From Liolophura sinensis (lineage: Eukaryota > Mollusca > Polyplacophora > Chitonida > Chitonidae), in assembly GCF_032854445.1 (NCBI RefSeq), contig NC_088302.1:7249338-7313337 (forward strand): 64,000 nucleotides of DNA. Reading direction: 5' to 3'. The translations under genes and the position numbers were made by a program. A model generated the notes under the pieces. The model saw only the letters and a list, made by a program, of their open reading frames with translations, was not told the DNA's origin and did not search any database. Positions 50,951 to 62,853 of the stretch are shown here, in pieces (the stretch's first letter is position 1; the number at the start of each line of letters is the position of its first letter).

Positions 50951-52876
50951 TTTCAAGTTGAGTGTGAGATGGTGGCGCCTCCGTCTACGGGCGGTAACTC
51001 TCAACCACATTTTCGCGGAGAATAAAATTGTCGGTTACCTCCCCTGTTTGAAACCTTGCACGTATGCACGAGTCTACTTTCACTGGAGAAGAAAATACTC
51101 TATCCCTCTCTATGCCTACAGAGGCCTGCCTGAGGTGAAATACACTAAAATGCATTTTAACCACACTAAGGACTCTTTCTTGACATGCCAGTGAAATTGT
51201 TATGCAGCCTAACTCTGCTCATTTCCTTGACAAATAGAACTGACCACAGATGCACGTTCTTGTACAGACGTAGAATCCACAAAATATCGCGTCACACAAT
51301 GTGAAATGCAACTAGCCACATCAATAGGGTAGTTCAAGCAAGAGCATTTACAAAGATAAAATATAGCTTTGCACAATCCTTACACAAATTACCTCCCTTT
51401 GTATGGCTTCATGTCAAGGCATTCATACATTCACATATGCCAGTGTTTCTGTTTATTTATTTTATCGGTGTTTTATGCAGTACTCAAGAATATTTTCACT
51501 TATACAATGGCAGCCAGCATAATGGTGGGAGGAAACCGAGCAGAGCGCAGGGAAAGCCCACAACCATCTGCAAGTTGCTACCAGACTTTCCAACGTATGG
51601 CTGGAGGGGAAGCCAGTATGAGCTAGATTTGAACTCACAGCAACCGCATTGGTGAGAGGCTTCTGGATCATTACGCTTCACTAGTGCACTAACCAATTGA
51701 GCATCTGTTTATGTGTATTAAAGCCTGATATCATTTTCCTTTACTCATGATCTGTTTTCACAAAGTTTCATGGAAACTTTTCAAGGTACGCATAGTCTAC
51801 ATGTAGCCTATAAGGCCATTCACACTCGATTCCATCCCTGTTTCCTGTCTCTCTCCACTAAAGTCCTTTTGCCCCCCACATCAGAATTCAATACCGTTGT
51901 AAATTTTTTTGTCATAAAATTCTGATAATGGAAAATGAAAATTTGTTCTGCTGCCTTCATCAATTTTCCAAGAAATAGTTAAAAAGGATGATAAAAGGAA
52001 TCAAGAGTCCTTAACCAAATGCTAACAAACAGAGTAAACTAACAGAGGTGTGAAGATAACCAGTGATATGTATTGAACAATCCTTACAATATAATACAAC
52101 TTATGGAGCAAATTGTACTAAGGAAGGAGATAAAGGAAAACGAATCAGAAGATTTAAATAGTGCTCAGTGGTTTTGTTCACATCACCATGCTAGGAACAT
52201 TATAAGCATGCCGCTGTACCTTGAAGACATAGAAATCCTTTGAGTTAAATTTTCACAAAATACTGCTTTCCTACAAATAACATGATCTTATGGCAGTTAC
52301 TTTTCTGATGCATTAGGGCCTACGTGTAAGCAATTTGAAAGGAGCGAAGCCTAGCTCCAAAGCAGTCAAACATATGTCTGCAATAATTGCACTGCACTGA
52401 AACCAATCAATCTCAACATCAGAAAATAGGTAACTGAATTATCAGTACAATGAACGCTCTAGTAACAAACCACTGATAAATACCAATACGTATTAAATAT
52501 TATCATAGATGTGTCATGATGGAGACATAAATAAACATATAAATAAAAGTGAGTATGATATGAACTCAGGATAACTCATGCCTTATTTATCCCGTTACAT
52601 AACGAAAAACAGAACAAAACAATTATCAGAGGTAAATAAAGTTCAAAACACAGTTTTAATTCCATTGTGTTTTTCAGTGATTGTTGATTGTTTACTGATA
52701 CCACTGCGAAGTGGTACTAAAAATTATCACAGATGTATCCTAAAGAAATAAATGAACAAATAAATAAAAGTGAGCATCACCTCATGAAAATAACCTTATT
52801 TTCCGATAATTTATACTAGAAAAAACAAAACAAATTTCAGAGGGAAACAAAGCCGATCATGTACGAACACAAATTA
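50951..52876. other. Gap between the RBM8A start and the zinc-finger stop
   Basis: The RBM8A promoter should lie just right of 50950, where the DNA is GC-richer (gatggtggcgcctccgtcta). A 78-codon plus-strand frame at 50958-51194 resembles no family and is probably chance. A SINE lies at 51451-51700 and the rest is AT-rich. The zinc-finger 3' UTR lies at the right edge. Confidence 0.5.
51451..51700 (-). mobile_element. SINE family A copy, reverse orientation, nearly full length
   Basis: Tail complement 'atcggtgttttatgcagtac', body 'ggtgggaggaaaccgagcag', B-box complement 'gctagatttgaactcacagc', and A-box region 'gcactaaccaattgagcatc'. Confidence 0.88.
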
Positions 52877-52880
52877 TTAT
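52466..52880. repeat. Imperfect tandem duplication at the 3' end of the zinc-finger gene
   Basis: About 190 bp at 52466-52655 and 52691-52880 share an ordered series of blocks: 'tattatcatagatgt' with 'attatcacagatgt'; then 'aaataaaagtgagtatga' with 'aaataaaagtgagcatca'; then 'ataac...ccttatt' and 'aacaaaacaa...tcagagg'. The right copy reaches the stop codon region of the gene, so the duplication covers its 3' UTR. Confidence 0.6.
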
Positions 52881-55800
52881 TGATCGTTTAATTTGTTCTT
52901 CTCAGAACCTAGCTGTGAGGACTGAGATAGTGTTGACGAGCCATTTGACTCCGTTCTTATAAAGTTGCCTTCCAGACGGTTTCTTTCTCCAGATCTTGCC
53001 TTCCGTCTGTCCGTTTGTATGTGTAAGATCACATTTACGTTGTTACTCAGTCGTCTGTCCGTTTTACCACACATGGACCATTCCATTTTGTTACTGGGGG
53101 ATATTTCTCGCAACCCTAAAACACCTTTAGTGAAACACCTTGAGTTTAACCTACCATTTGAAATTTGACTTCCATTTTCTGTTTCTAGAAGTGAAACACT
53201 AATTTTGCTTGAATCACCGTTGTTCAAGCAAGCCTCAGCTTTTTTGTCCTTGTCTTCCGAGACATTTGTCAGATCATTCAAATTGTTGCTGATTGGATTC
53301 TGCTCCTCTCTGGCTCTTTCTGAGAAAGACTTCAACAACTGTACAGCCTCTTCTTCCATGTTTTCAGTGGTTTCATCCAGTCCGTGTTTCACCTTTTTAT
53401 GCCGGGTTAAGTTTCCTGAAAATGGTCAAACAACATATGACGAATTTGAATATGCAACACTTTGAGAATTGAAGCCATTTTGTCATTCAATATTTCAGCT
53501 TTTATTATTCCATTGTCAGGCACATATTTGCAATGTTAAAAGTCACATGGAGAGCCAATCAGTTTCTGGTATTAATTTAGTCCACTAGTATGCACGCTTT
53601 ACATAACAAAAAAAAACATGTTAAAGAGTCAGTGAATAAGCAGTACTCAGAGAATTAAAGCATGCAAAATCAGACTATATGATGGGGTTAGAGCTTCTAA
53701 GAAACTGTTCTTATTCAAATGATTCCACGCGCTTTTCTTGTATGCTCCTTATTCATTAGGAATTCAACAATATCTCAAGTTATCTCCGCAATATCTCAAG
53801 TTATCTCAACAATATCTCAAGTTATCTCAACAAATCTGCCACTTGTTTCCATGTCAAAGATGAACTTTACCCTGGGCACTTTGGATTCCTCCACCAATAA
53901 AAAGTGTGGCATTTAAGCTGAGATCATTAAATGTTAAACACAACATTACTCCTTAATCACAAACACAAAATCATATCTTAGCTATACTGTGTACCATGTC
54001 ACTAAAAAATAAGCTTTACACCTACCTCGCAGAGTGAAGGAATTACCACAAAAACAGGAGTAAGGTTTGGAGTTATCATGAACATGCATGTGTCCTCGGA
54101 GATTGTAAAGTCGAGAAAATTCCCTCCCTAGAACAGTAAAAGCACAAAAAACATAAACTAAAATAAAATAAATGAAAGAATATAGTTACTCTCAAATAAA
54201 CATGCTGCAAAAGAAATTCAGCATACCATGCTACTATGATGTAATGACCTGAAGAAACTGAGAAGTGTAATAAAATATGACACAAAGAACTGCTAAGATG
54301 CAATAGCTGAATAAAACTGAGAAATGCAAAACTAAATAGCAGGGAGAACTGATACTATAGATGAAACCAAGAAATGCAACAATTGGTAGCAGACCAAACT
54401 GAGAACTGTAATAATGTGACAAATAAAAACTAAGAACAGCAATGACCTATGAAACCTAGGGATGCAACAACTGACGACAAGAAGAACTGCAATGATAGAT
54501 GAAACTTAGAAGTGCAATGATGCGATAGTGAAATGAAACTGAGAACTGTAGTAAAGTGGTGAATGAAATGACACTGAGAACAGCAATGATATATGAAACA
54601 GAGAATTGTACCAAGTGATGAAATGGAGAACTGCAATGCTAGATAAAACTGAAAAGTGGAATGTTGCAGTAGCGGAATGAAACTGAGAACAGCAATGACA
54701 AATGAAATAGAGAACTGCAATGGTAGACGAAGTTATCAAGATATAGATATGTTTGAATGAACAATGAAAGTAATAATTTTCTTGAAAAAATAATTAAAAA
54801 ATAATTCCAGATAGATCACAGAATGAGCCGGTAATCCTATACACTGGTATCCAAGACAAATTCAGCAGCTTTTGTTTCAAGCTACAATATGACTAAATAA
54901 AGAAAATAAATGTAGAATGGATTGACTTCCTACCACAAAGTTGACAACGGAAAGGTTTCCTGTTGCTATGGGTGACCTGGTGAGCTTTCAAAATCTGCAG
55001 CTGTGTAAAGCTCTTGCGACAGACTTCGCACTCGAAGGCACGGCTGGAGTTGTGTATTAGTTGATGTCTCTCCATGTTGGCTTTCTGGTGAAATCCCCGC
55101 CCACAAACATCACACTTAAATGGTTTGACTCCAGAGTGAGTGAGCTGATGGGCTCTCAGGTAACGATCCTGCAGAGAGTTTCAATGGTTAATGTGTGTCA
55201 TGCTAATTCATAGTAACATTTTACCAAATGATTAATTCATTTATTTGATTGGTATTTTACGCTGTACTCAAGAATATTTCATTTAATTATAAGATGGCGG
55301 CCAGCATTATGGTCGTGGGAAACACATATATACATGTAGGTGAAGTGAATATACGCTTACAATGCCAAAATAGGAACAAATTGTTTCCAAAAGTTTTCAC
55401 TTATATTTGACTTGTACGACGGCAGCCAGCATTATGGTGGCAGGAAACCGGGCACAGCCCCATGGAAACTCACAACGATCCACAGGTTGCTGGAAGACCC
55501 TCCCATGTATGGTCAGAGCCAGGAATCAGATGTGATTGACATCTATACTTCAACTTGAATAAAAGCAGATTATGAATATTCTGCTGAATTTGAACTCCAG
55601 TGAACAAATTACAAGTGTTGGGCAATAAGAAGGGCAAAAACAGATAAATGCACCTTTGAAAACTTCAATCCGCAATCAGAACACTCATATGGCCGTTCAC
55701 TGCCGTGAGACAACATATGACGCCTCAAATCATTCGTGGACTTGAAAACTTGATCGCACTGCCTACAACTTTGAACTTCCCGCCTAACATCTTGCCCTGA

Positions 55801-58107
55801 TCTGTGCTGGTCAGGTAAAGCTGGCGCCTGTACAGCAGAGATCCTATGGGAGCATTGAGGAAGGCATGGTTTCTTCCCATATCGTTTTTTATGCGCTTGA
55901 AGATCACTGGGGTATGTGAATGTTCGCTGACATCTGTCACAGACATTTGATGTGCGTCCATGAACGATCTGGTGTCTCTTAAGGTGGGAGGCCTGGGTGA
56001 AACTCTTCCCACACGTCTCACAGGTGTGAGGTTTAATGTTGTCATGGGTGAGGATGTGCGTATTCAGATGGCCAAGCTGTCTGAAGGACTGACCACAGGT
56101 CAAGCACTTGTGCGGTTTCACTCCCTGATGATCTAACATATGAATCACCAAGTTGTTTTTGGTCGTGTAAGATTTCTCACACAGTGTGCACTGCCACCTC
56201 CTACTGTCACCCTCCATGACAAATTGAGAATTGTCGATCACAATCTGGACATCACGTTTAACTTTGTTTACAGATTTCTTGACGAGACCTTTTGTGGTGC
56301 TTTCAGCTTCTTGAGGAATTGGTTCAGAGCTTTCTGCATTGACAACTCGTGCATCTGAGGTTACCTGCATATTCTCATTCATAAACTTTTCAGCAGATGT
56401 ACTGTTTTTTTCAACACCATTGCCACACAATTCCTCCAGCAACGTACCAGTTTCATTTTCAGCCTTCCCCCCAGAGCTTTCGGGAACTGAGGGGATGCTG
56501 GCGTTGTCTGAAGAAGTTATCAGAGGTAGTGTGGAGTCTGTGGAGGCCATGGTGTCCTCAGTGGATACGTGTTCCACCATGTCCCCTACCAACGAGCATT
56601 CGACTGAAGGATCTCCAGCGTCCCTCCAAAATTCATCACCTGGGCACTCAGCAGTCCTGGTCTGTACAGGAGTGTCTGCATTATAACTTCCTCCAATAGA
56701 TTCATCAAATTCTTGACCTTCATTTGGTGATTCATAAACACAGTTTTCTCTTCTTGTATCAGCATCAGTAACTGGTTTCCCAGAGGTCATGTTCTGATGC
56801 CACAGAGAATGCCTCCTTATACTGCCAATTTCACCTTGATTTAGACCATCCTGTTTCACTTCTGTACTTTTACTTTCTTGTCTTCCCAAGAAGAAATTCA
56901 ACGGTTTTTCTTGAGCTACATTCAAATCTGGACTTATCATTCCCTGATGTAATCTTGGAGAAATACTATTTGAATCGGGTTCGGAGTCTGTGAAAGAAGG
57001 AAATGATTGGAAATGTTGATGGTTGTTAGGATTACGTTTCACCGACTGAAGGGTTTCTTGCACCTGCAGCATATCATCAGAAGTAGAGCATGATGCTCTG
57101 CAAGTAGGTGAACAGGCCCTTGAACCCATTGTCCCCAAGGGGTTGTCCTGTCCATTTGAATTTGCTTGTGCTGAAGAGACACCTGCACCGTGAGTCATGG
57201 CATGATGGAAAAGGCCTGGCGGGTTGTCATATGGTAGAGTTTTGAGCATCAAACCAGACTGCACATCATAGGATTGAATTGTGGACATCTCCAGGTTCTT
57301 GTTTTGTAGAATCTTGGAGTTCTTCATGCCACTGTTTTCACTTATTGTTACATTAGCTTGGGCTGCGGAGGAAGAGCTGATGTTTGAACTTTCACAAATC
57401 CATGAAACCATGACGTGTTCTGAAGGGTATCCACAGCAGTTTTCACCAGTCATGTCAGTGTTTGAGTAGTTCTTAAAGACTCTGCTGTTCATGGCTGGTG
57501 AGGCCAAATCTGGTAACCTGTGGCTACATGTAGGTTTTGAGATGGATGGAAAGCCAGATTTTTCCACTGGTAATATGGTTGTTAATGCATTTACCGGAGT
57601 TGTATTTCCACCTATGAAATCACACTGGCTGGGAAAACATCTTCTCGGGTCATGAAAGATGCCAGTCATGGGGAGAGAGGGTGTATTGGATACAGCAAAG
57701 TCACATACAGAGCTGAAGCTAGGAAGGGTTTGATGTCTGGCAGACATGTTGGATTCTTTCCCTGCTTTATTCGTAGTTATGAGCATTAAGGGATTTGTTT
57801 GTGTAGTATGGGTACCAATATTGAATGAGGACAATGACGTTCTGTCTGAAGCCGTGAAATGTAAATTTGGATAACCTTGAATGCCGGAAAGCAATGATGA
57901 CTGCGGATACCTTTGAAGACTCCCATACTCAGGATGCACAAACTGAGAAGGATCTAAGTTGTAGCCTTGATAGAGTGAAGCTTGTGAGTGCTGGCAACTC
58001 AAAGATCCTGAAAATGGCGTCACACTATTAGGATTCTCTAACATTGGAAGGCCGACACGCCTGGAGTTGTCTGGCTGCAGGGCTTGGCCATTGCTTAAAT
58101 TTTCCAT
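52877..58107 (-). CDS. C2H2 zinc-finger protein with ten fingers, identity unknown
   Basis: Four exons, 55654-58107, 54934-55168, 54026-54127 and 52877-53415, join in phase to 1109 aa. Residues 1 to about 630 are Ser/Asn/Pro-rich with no recognised domain and look disordered. Ten C2H2 fingers fill 638-941, joined mostly by short linkers such as HDNIKP and HSGVKP. Fingers 6, 9 and 10 are each split by an intron. Finger 4 (CDRCQRTFTYPSDLQAH) lacks its last histidine and is followed by a 50-residue spacer. Finger 10 (YSCFCGNSF) has one residue, not two, between its cysteines. The 168-residue tail is polar. A nuclear DNA-binding regulator is inferred. No KRAB, SCAN, BTB or ZAD domain is seen. An upstream in-frame GTG exists at 58125, but a TGA lies two codons before it, so ATG at 58107 is the likely start. 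I cannot assign an ortholog. Confidence 0.88.
53768..53830. repeat. 21-bp tandem repeat, three units
   Basis: caatatctcaagttatctca followed by one base repeats three times almost exactly, in the zinc-finger intron between exons 3 and 4. Confidence 0.92.
54240..54730. repeat. Degenerate tandem repeat in a zinc-finger intron
   Basis: Loose repeats of 'gaaactgagaactgcaatga' and 'tagatgaaa'-like segments, about 25-35 bp each and some 15 copies. They account for the Phe/Ser/Leu-rich minus-strand frames of 75-96 codons here. Confidence 0.8.
55232..55525 (-). mobile_element. SINE family A copy, reverse orientation, interrupted
   Basis: Tail complement 'gattggtattttacgctgta' and 'gatggcggccagcattatgg' at 55240-55310. 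After about 75 bp of other sequence 'acggcagccagcattatggt' and 'aggttgctggaagaccctcc' follow. The block ggcagccagcattatgg occurs twice, so these may be two overlapping partial copies. Confidence 0.75.
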
Positions 58108-58861
58108 ATTCTCTTTGGAATTCACCCTTTTTCATAAATACTGAACCAAAGTATCTGTTGTTCCATTTTCATCTGGCTATAAACCTTAAATGAAAAAAAA
58201 AAAAAATGTACACATAAATATAATTTTTTTTTTCAAATAATACAAGGGTTTAATTCACTTTATTTTCAACATCCTTCAAATCGTAACAGTCTTGAACCCC
58301 ATCACAATTAATGATTCCAAATTACTTAGTGTTTTTGCCTTACCAATGGCCATAGGAAATGCTGTGCTATGATCTTATCTGCTATGTTTTCCACAATTTC
58401 AAACAGTATAAAAAAGTTTCCCATTGCATATGCAAATATTTTGATGTTCTGACTGAAGTACTGATAACAAGATGATAAGCATGTAGGCTGATATTTATAT
58501 GTATATAAGCTATGTTATCCTTATATCCTTATTTATGATATTACTGTTGTCTAAAATTTGACAAAATGTAAAGGAAATGAAGCAAAAACTTTTCCTCACA
58601 TACAAAATATTTTCAAGTCATTTTGCTCTGTATTAAGGGTAAGGAATTATTCACCAATCGAGCATGCATAAAGCTCTTGAGTATCACAAACAGGCTTCTG
58701 CACTTCAAAAGTACATGTAAGTCCAAAACACTGTTGTAGAAAATCTGATTTAGATCTATTTAAATCTAATTTGGATATGGTTGGTGAATTTTTGGGTCCA
58801 CAAATACAATTCCATATAACCCAACACAACAGAGACACTCAGGACTATGAAAATCACATAC

Positions 58862-59046
58862 TGTAAACAGGACTGCTGACAACGAACAAAAAAGTCACTA
58901 TTGCGAGAGAGGACAACTGACAAAAAAATCACTATTGTGAAAGAGGACAGCTGACACAAAATCACTCTTGTAAACAAGGCAAGTGACACAAAAATCAATA
59001 TTGCAAACAAGACAACTGACACAAAAATCAATATTGTAAGAATGTA
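58862..59046. repeat. Minisatellite, about 30-bp units, about 6 copies
   Basis: Units of 'aaaaatcactattgtgaaag' followed by 'aggacaactgacac'. The later units change to 'caatattgcaaacaagacaa'. It lies upstream of the zinc-finger gene. Confidence 0.88.
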
Positions 59047-60779
59047 CATATGCATATATGAAAGTGGATGGGGTATGCTGATGGGTGTGTGTTACATATA
59101 AGGTAGCATTGAGATTAAATCCCACCATCTCCACCAATCAGGCTGAAAAAAAGGTAAAAACTTTTATGGTAAACAGTTAATGGATACATCAAACGCTTAG
59201 TTTTTATTTCTGAATATGGAGTGTAGAAAGGGGCATAATATTAAAACATACAAACAAGCTTCTCAGTTTTCTTCTTGGGTGTAAAAATGGCTTTAAAGGA
59301 GTACTAAATCGATACTGATTGGTTAACAGCAGAGATATGGTTCCCTGGATTAAACCGTTGAGCTTTGGTTGCGCTTTGATAAATCAACCTGCCAGCTTTA
59401 GCTTTCAGTCAGAAGGCTTTAACTGCTGTGGCACAATGGTGTGATTATTGTATGGCAATGGACAGACAGATCACCTCATGGAAACACACGGCAATAAACT
59501 GCGTGATACTGCCCAGCAGCTAAACAGTATGTAGGGGGCCTACTGCCCTGTAATTATGCAGTACGGTACCAATAATACCAATAATACTGAGTGGCACACT
59601 CAGTAAAATATTAATTTGTCTCTTAATTTGATCTTTCGGATGGAATGGACAGCTATAAATTTCAGCTTAATAGGATATACACTTTAACTTAGACTTAATT
59701 AGCATGACAACCTGCTTACCACAGCAAAGACCGATATTATATCATTTCTAAAATTAAGTTGAGCATCGGTATAAAGTTCTTAAAGTTTAAATGTATGCCA
59801 CATGTACATATCTGTTACGGTACTACACGTAGTTGGCTATTATCGGCACACTGTGTTCACGAACTATGGTAAGGTCCACATGCAGTTAATACAACGTTTT
59901 AATTCACTGTTCGTGGATTGTAACATCACTTTTATACACAACAGAAATTGCCACGACAACTGTCAACCTACGAATGCTTGCACTTGTACATGTTTGCTGT
60001 CTCGGTTCAGAGCAGGCACGAGGTGATACTGACAGAAAGAAAGAACAAAGTTCCCGGCCAATGGACGAATACAGCCCGTGACGCACTACTTTCAATCCGC
60101 ATTTCTCTTTTATGTTTTAATAAAGTTGTCTTCATGTGTCAAGGTATCTTTTTCTTGGTCAATACTGTTTATTCATCCCAAGTCTGTTCGGTTAAGAATG
60201 AAATTATTTATGCATTAAGTATGGCCTACTTTTTAACACCACGAGTTCTTTGAAAGTCTACGTTGAGCAAGTACTGAAATTACGGTGCGTATGCGGAAGT
60301 TTATTTCTAGGCGACTAACGCAACTCCGTCGTGGGACGATATGCCGAGAGCACTGGAACAGTGCAGCGTTTGTGACCTGTCTAAGTTTGAAATAGCCCGG
60401 AAGATAGTTTGTGGGTGCTTTCAAGATCAAAACTAAAGAATTAATACAGTAAAACAGGCGATGTATCCACATTTGGGCTACAAAAACTTGCCTTTTCAAC
60501 AGCGTTGTTCTGATTGGTCCAATCCTAACGGAAGTTACTGTCGTCCTCGAACTCGATGTCCAAGAGAACTTCGGCGGTGAAAGTTGAATGAGAAACTGAA
60601 AGTGATAAATCTGCATGAAGAATATCTGGATTAATAATGTTGGAAATGTATGCAGTTCTTTGTGAAGTGTTCTAAACATTGTGACACGCAATATGCTTGT
60701 GAAAGGTATATTTGAATTCTCTGTATTAATTTGTGAAAGAGTAGGCCTACACTTAGCCCAGAAAGACTGCAACTCCTTT

Positions 60780-61190
60780 TTGTATACCCCATTCACACTT
60801 GTAAAGTTAAGCTGGTTTAACTTGCGAAAATGGTTTTGAGCCAGTTTCACAATGGCAATGTGAATGCAAAGTGGGGCATGTAACCTGATTTATTTGCCCC
60901 AGCTTGCGATTTGGTTTTAAGCCAGTTTCAGGACTTGAGCGTTTCTCTGTGCCGTGTGAATGGTAACTGGATTAATTGCCCCAGGTACGTGGAGGTGAAG
61001 ATGACTTCATAATTACAAAACCAGCTTAAGTGTGACCATGTGAACGGGCAAATCTCTGAACTTGCTTACAACCGTCTCGGTCATATGGTCATGTGATTGC
61101 GCGCATTTTTTCAACTGGCTTCGATTTAAACCAGTTCAGATTTGATCCGGTTTAAATTTTGGCCGTGTGAACGATACAGGACGAGCGTCA
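60780..61190. mobile_element. Possible DNA-transposon remnant with 'gtgtgaa' ends
   Basis: The left side reads cccattcacacttgtaaagt and the reverse complement of the right side reads atcgttcacacggccaaaat. Inside, 'aaccagttt'/'gccagttt' and 'gtgtgaa(t/c)g' motifs recur in both orientations. The inverted-repeat pairing is weak and I see no second copy, so the call is tentative. Confidence 0.35.
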
Positions 61191-61194
61191 TTGG

Positions 61195-61625
61195 AGTCTA
61201 GACATTTACAATGTTAATTTCGTATTTGGTGATGGTCCAGGCAGATTGTCTGTGAGTCTCGCACAAATAAAAGACCTGCTTTCTGCACCCAAAACACCAC
61301 CACCATATGTCCCTACTTGATTTCAAATAGATTTATTATAGCCATAAGTGTTTACACGGTACATGCTCCTGTGCAGATGTCGTCATCTTCTCACGACTCC
61401 ACTATGAAACAGGACATGCATGTAGCTGCTCAACATGGCGGCAGTCACTGAGGACCGTACAGCGCGGAATCCTTCACAACTATAATAAATCTGTTCTAAA
61501 TCGAGTAGGGACATATGGTGGCGGTGTGGAAAGCAGGTCTTTTAGTTGCACGAGACTTGTTTGATAACAAAGACAATTGGTCTGGATTGAGTACAAAATT
61601 AACATTATGAGCGTTGAGACCTCAA
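61195..61625. mobile_element. Foldback element with inverted arms of about 130 bp
   Basis: Left arm about 61207-61340: ataaaagacctgctttctgc, then accatatgtccctacttgat, then agatttattatagcc. Its reverse complement is found at about 61475-61612: actataataaatctgttcta, then gagtagggacatatggtggc, then gaaagcaggtctttta. The outermost matches are 'acaatgttaatttcgta' and 'acaaaattaacatta'. The arms flank about 130 bp of unique DNA, so the single strand could form a long hairpin. No coding capacity. Confidence 0.8.
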
Positions 61626-61823
61626 CGATGTTAAGCCAGTATAAGAAAAGGAGTTGGAGTCTTTCAAGGTCAGCCTACACTTCGTTTTCTCAACTTTTTC
61701 TGCCTTTCTTTTTCAACTTTTTGTAAGTTTCAACATGGTCGATCAATGTGCTGATCAACTGATTCAGTCATTCATGCACTCCAGTTTGACAACTCGTGAT
61801 TGTATGGCATTTTATATTCCAAG

Positions 61824-62090
61824 GGGGGCCTCCATGGCTCAGTTGGTTAGCGTGGTAGCACAGCGTGATGACCCAGGAGTCTCTCACCAATGCGGCCGCT
61901 GTGAGTTCAAGTCTGGCTCTGGCTTCCTCTGCGGCCGTAAGTGAGAAGGTCTGGCAGCAACCTGCGGATGGTTGTGGATTTCCCCTGGACTCTGCCTGGT
62001 TTGCTCCCACCATAACGCTGGCCGCCGTCGTATAAGTGAAATATTCTTGAGTACGGCGTAAAACACCAATCAAATAAACAAATAAATATA
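61824..62090 (+). mobile_element. SINE family A, full length
   Basis: A-box tggctcagttgg, B-box gagttcaagtct, full body, tail gagtacggcgtaaaacacca, and an aaataaacaaataaata end. It is very similar to the young copy at 12797. The flanks 'atattccaagg' and 'atatttccagg' may be an imperfect target duplication. Confidence 0.93.
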
Positions 62091-62216
62091 TTTCCAGGTT
62101 TTCTGTTGCGCCAATCATAGACAGTTGAAAAGACAAGATTGATGCCTTCATTAGTTGACGTACTTCTTAGATGTTCATTGTGAAAAGCCAGTCCTTCAAT
62201 GAATTGACACACTATA

Positions 62217-62451
62217 CTTTATTTCACCTGAAATTTGGCAGGTAAAAGTGCATTTTCTGAAGCTGGTGAAGGCCTTAAAATGATGCTCTTGATGTCAACA
62301 CTTAAATTTTTCTGATAAGAAATGAATCAAACTTCACTGTTAAAACACTGAAAACTCTTCAGTGGTACAATAATTAAGGTGTATGAATCATTTACATTCA
62401 ACCAACATGTGCCACTTGAAAAACACTAAACCGTAGTGCAATAGTGAACTG
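62217..62451. mobile_element. MITE family 3, diverged copy
   Basis: The left end ctttatttcacctgaaattt is preceded by TA. Interior blocks 'aggccttaaaatgatgctct' and 'tgatgtcaacacttaaattt' match 44149-44377 (aggcctcaaaatggcacttt, tgatgccaacacttaatttt). The right end has decayed to 'atagtgaactg' plus TA. Confidence 0.75.
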
Positions 62452-62638
62452 TAGTGAAAACAGTAGTTTTGAATTGCTGTTGGTCAGGTGTTGAGAGAGA
62501 GGTCATGAGAGAATCTGGGAAACATAATCCGATACTGAAAATTCTTGATTTTTCTTTAAATCGATAAGAAGAAAAGCTGTTTATCACACGTGCTTGAGCC
62601 TATGTTTAAAGTTTCTGATATTCAGTAGAATTCAGCTA

Positions 62639-62853
62639 CCCTAATCCCTCAACCTTTTGCATATGAAAGAACAACTTTCAGTGCAATTCATGCATACTTA
62701 TAATTAGATTTTGGAGACAAACCTACAATGGTTGGATTGGCCAATTTTGGTTTCACAAAAAGTATAATTTTATCAGTCTGCACAGAGTAATGCCTTCAGA
62801 ATATACTTGAGTAAACACCTTGCAAACACGTGGAAAGGTTGAAGAATAACAGG
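62639..62853 (-). mobile_element. MITE family 1, complete, TA-flanked, inverted
   Basis: Starts ccctaatccctcaacctttt and ends aaaggttgaagaataacagg, with TA on both sides, in the orientation opposite to the other four copies. Length 215 bp. Confidence 0.82.

Noticed and set aside
54234-54739. Phe/Ser/Leu-rich minus-strand frames in a zinc-finger intron
   Set aside because: They are products of the degenerate tandem repeat at 54240-54730 and lie between two well-supported exons.
55725-56699. Additional frames within the large zinc-finger exon on both strands
   Set aside because: They are shadows of the finger-coding frame, which is the only one with C2H2 periodicity.
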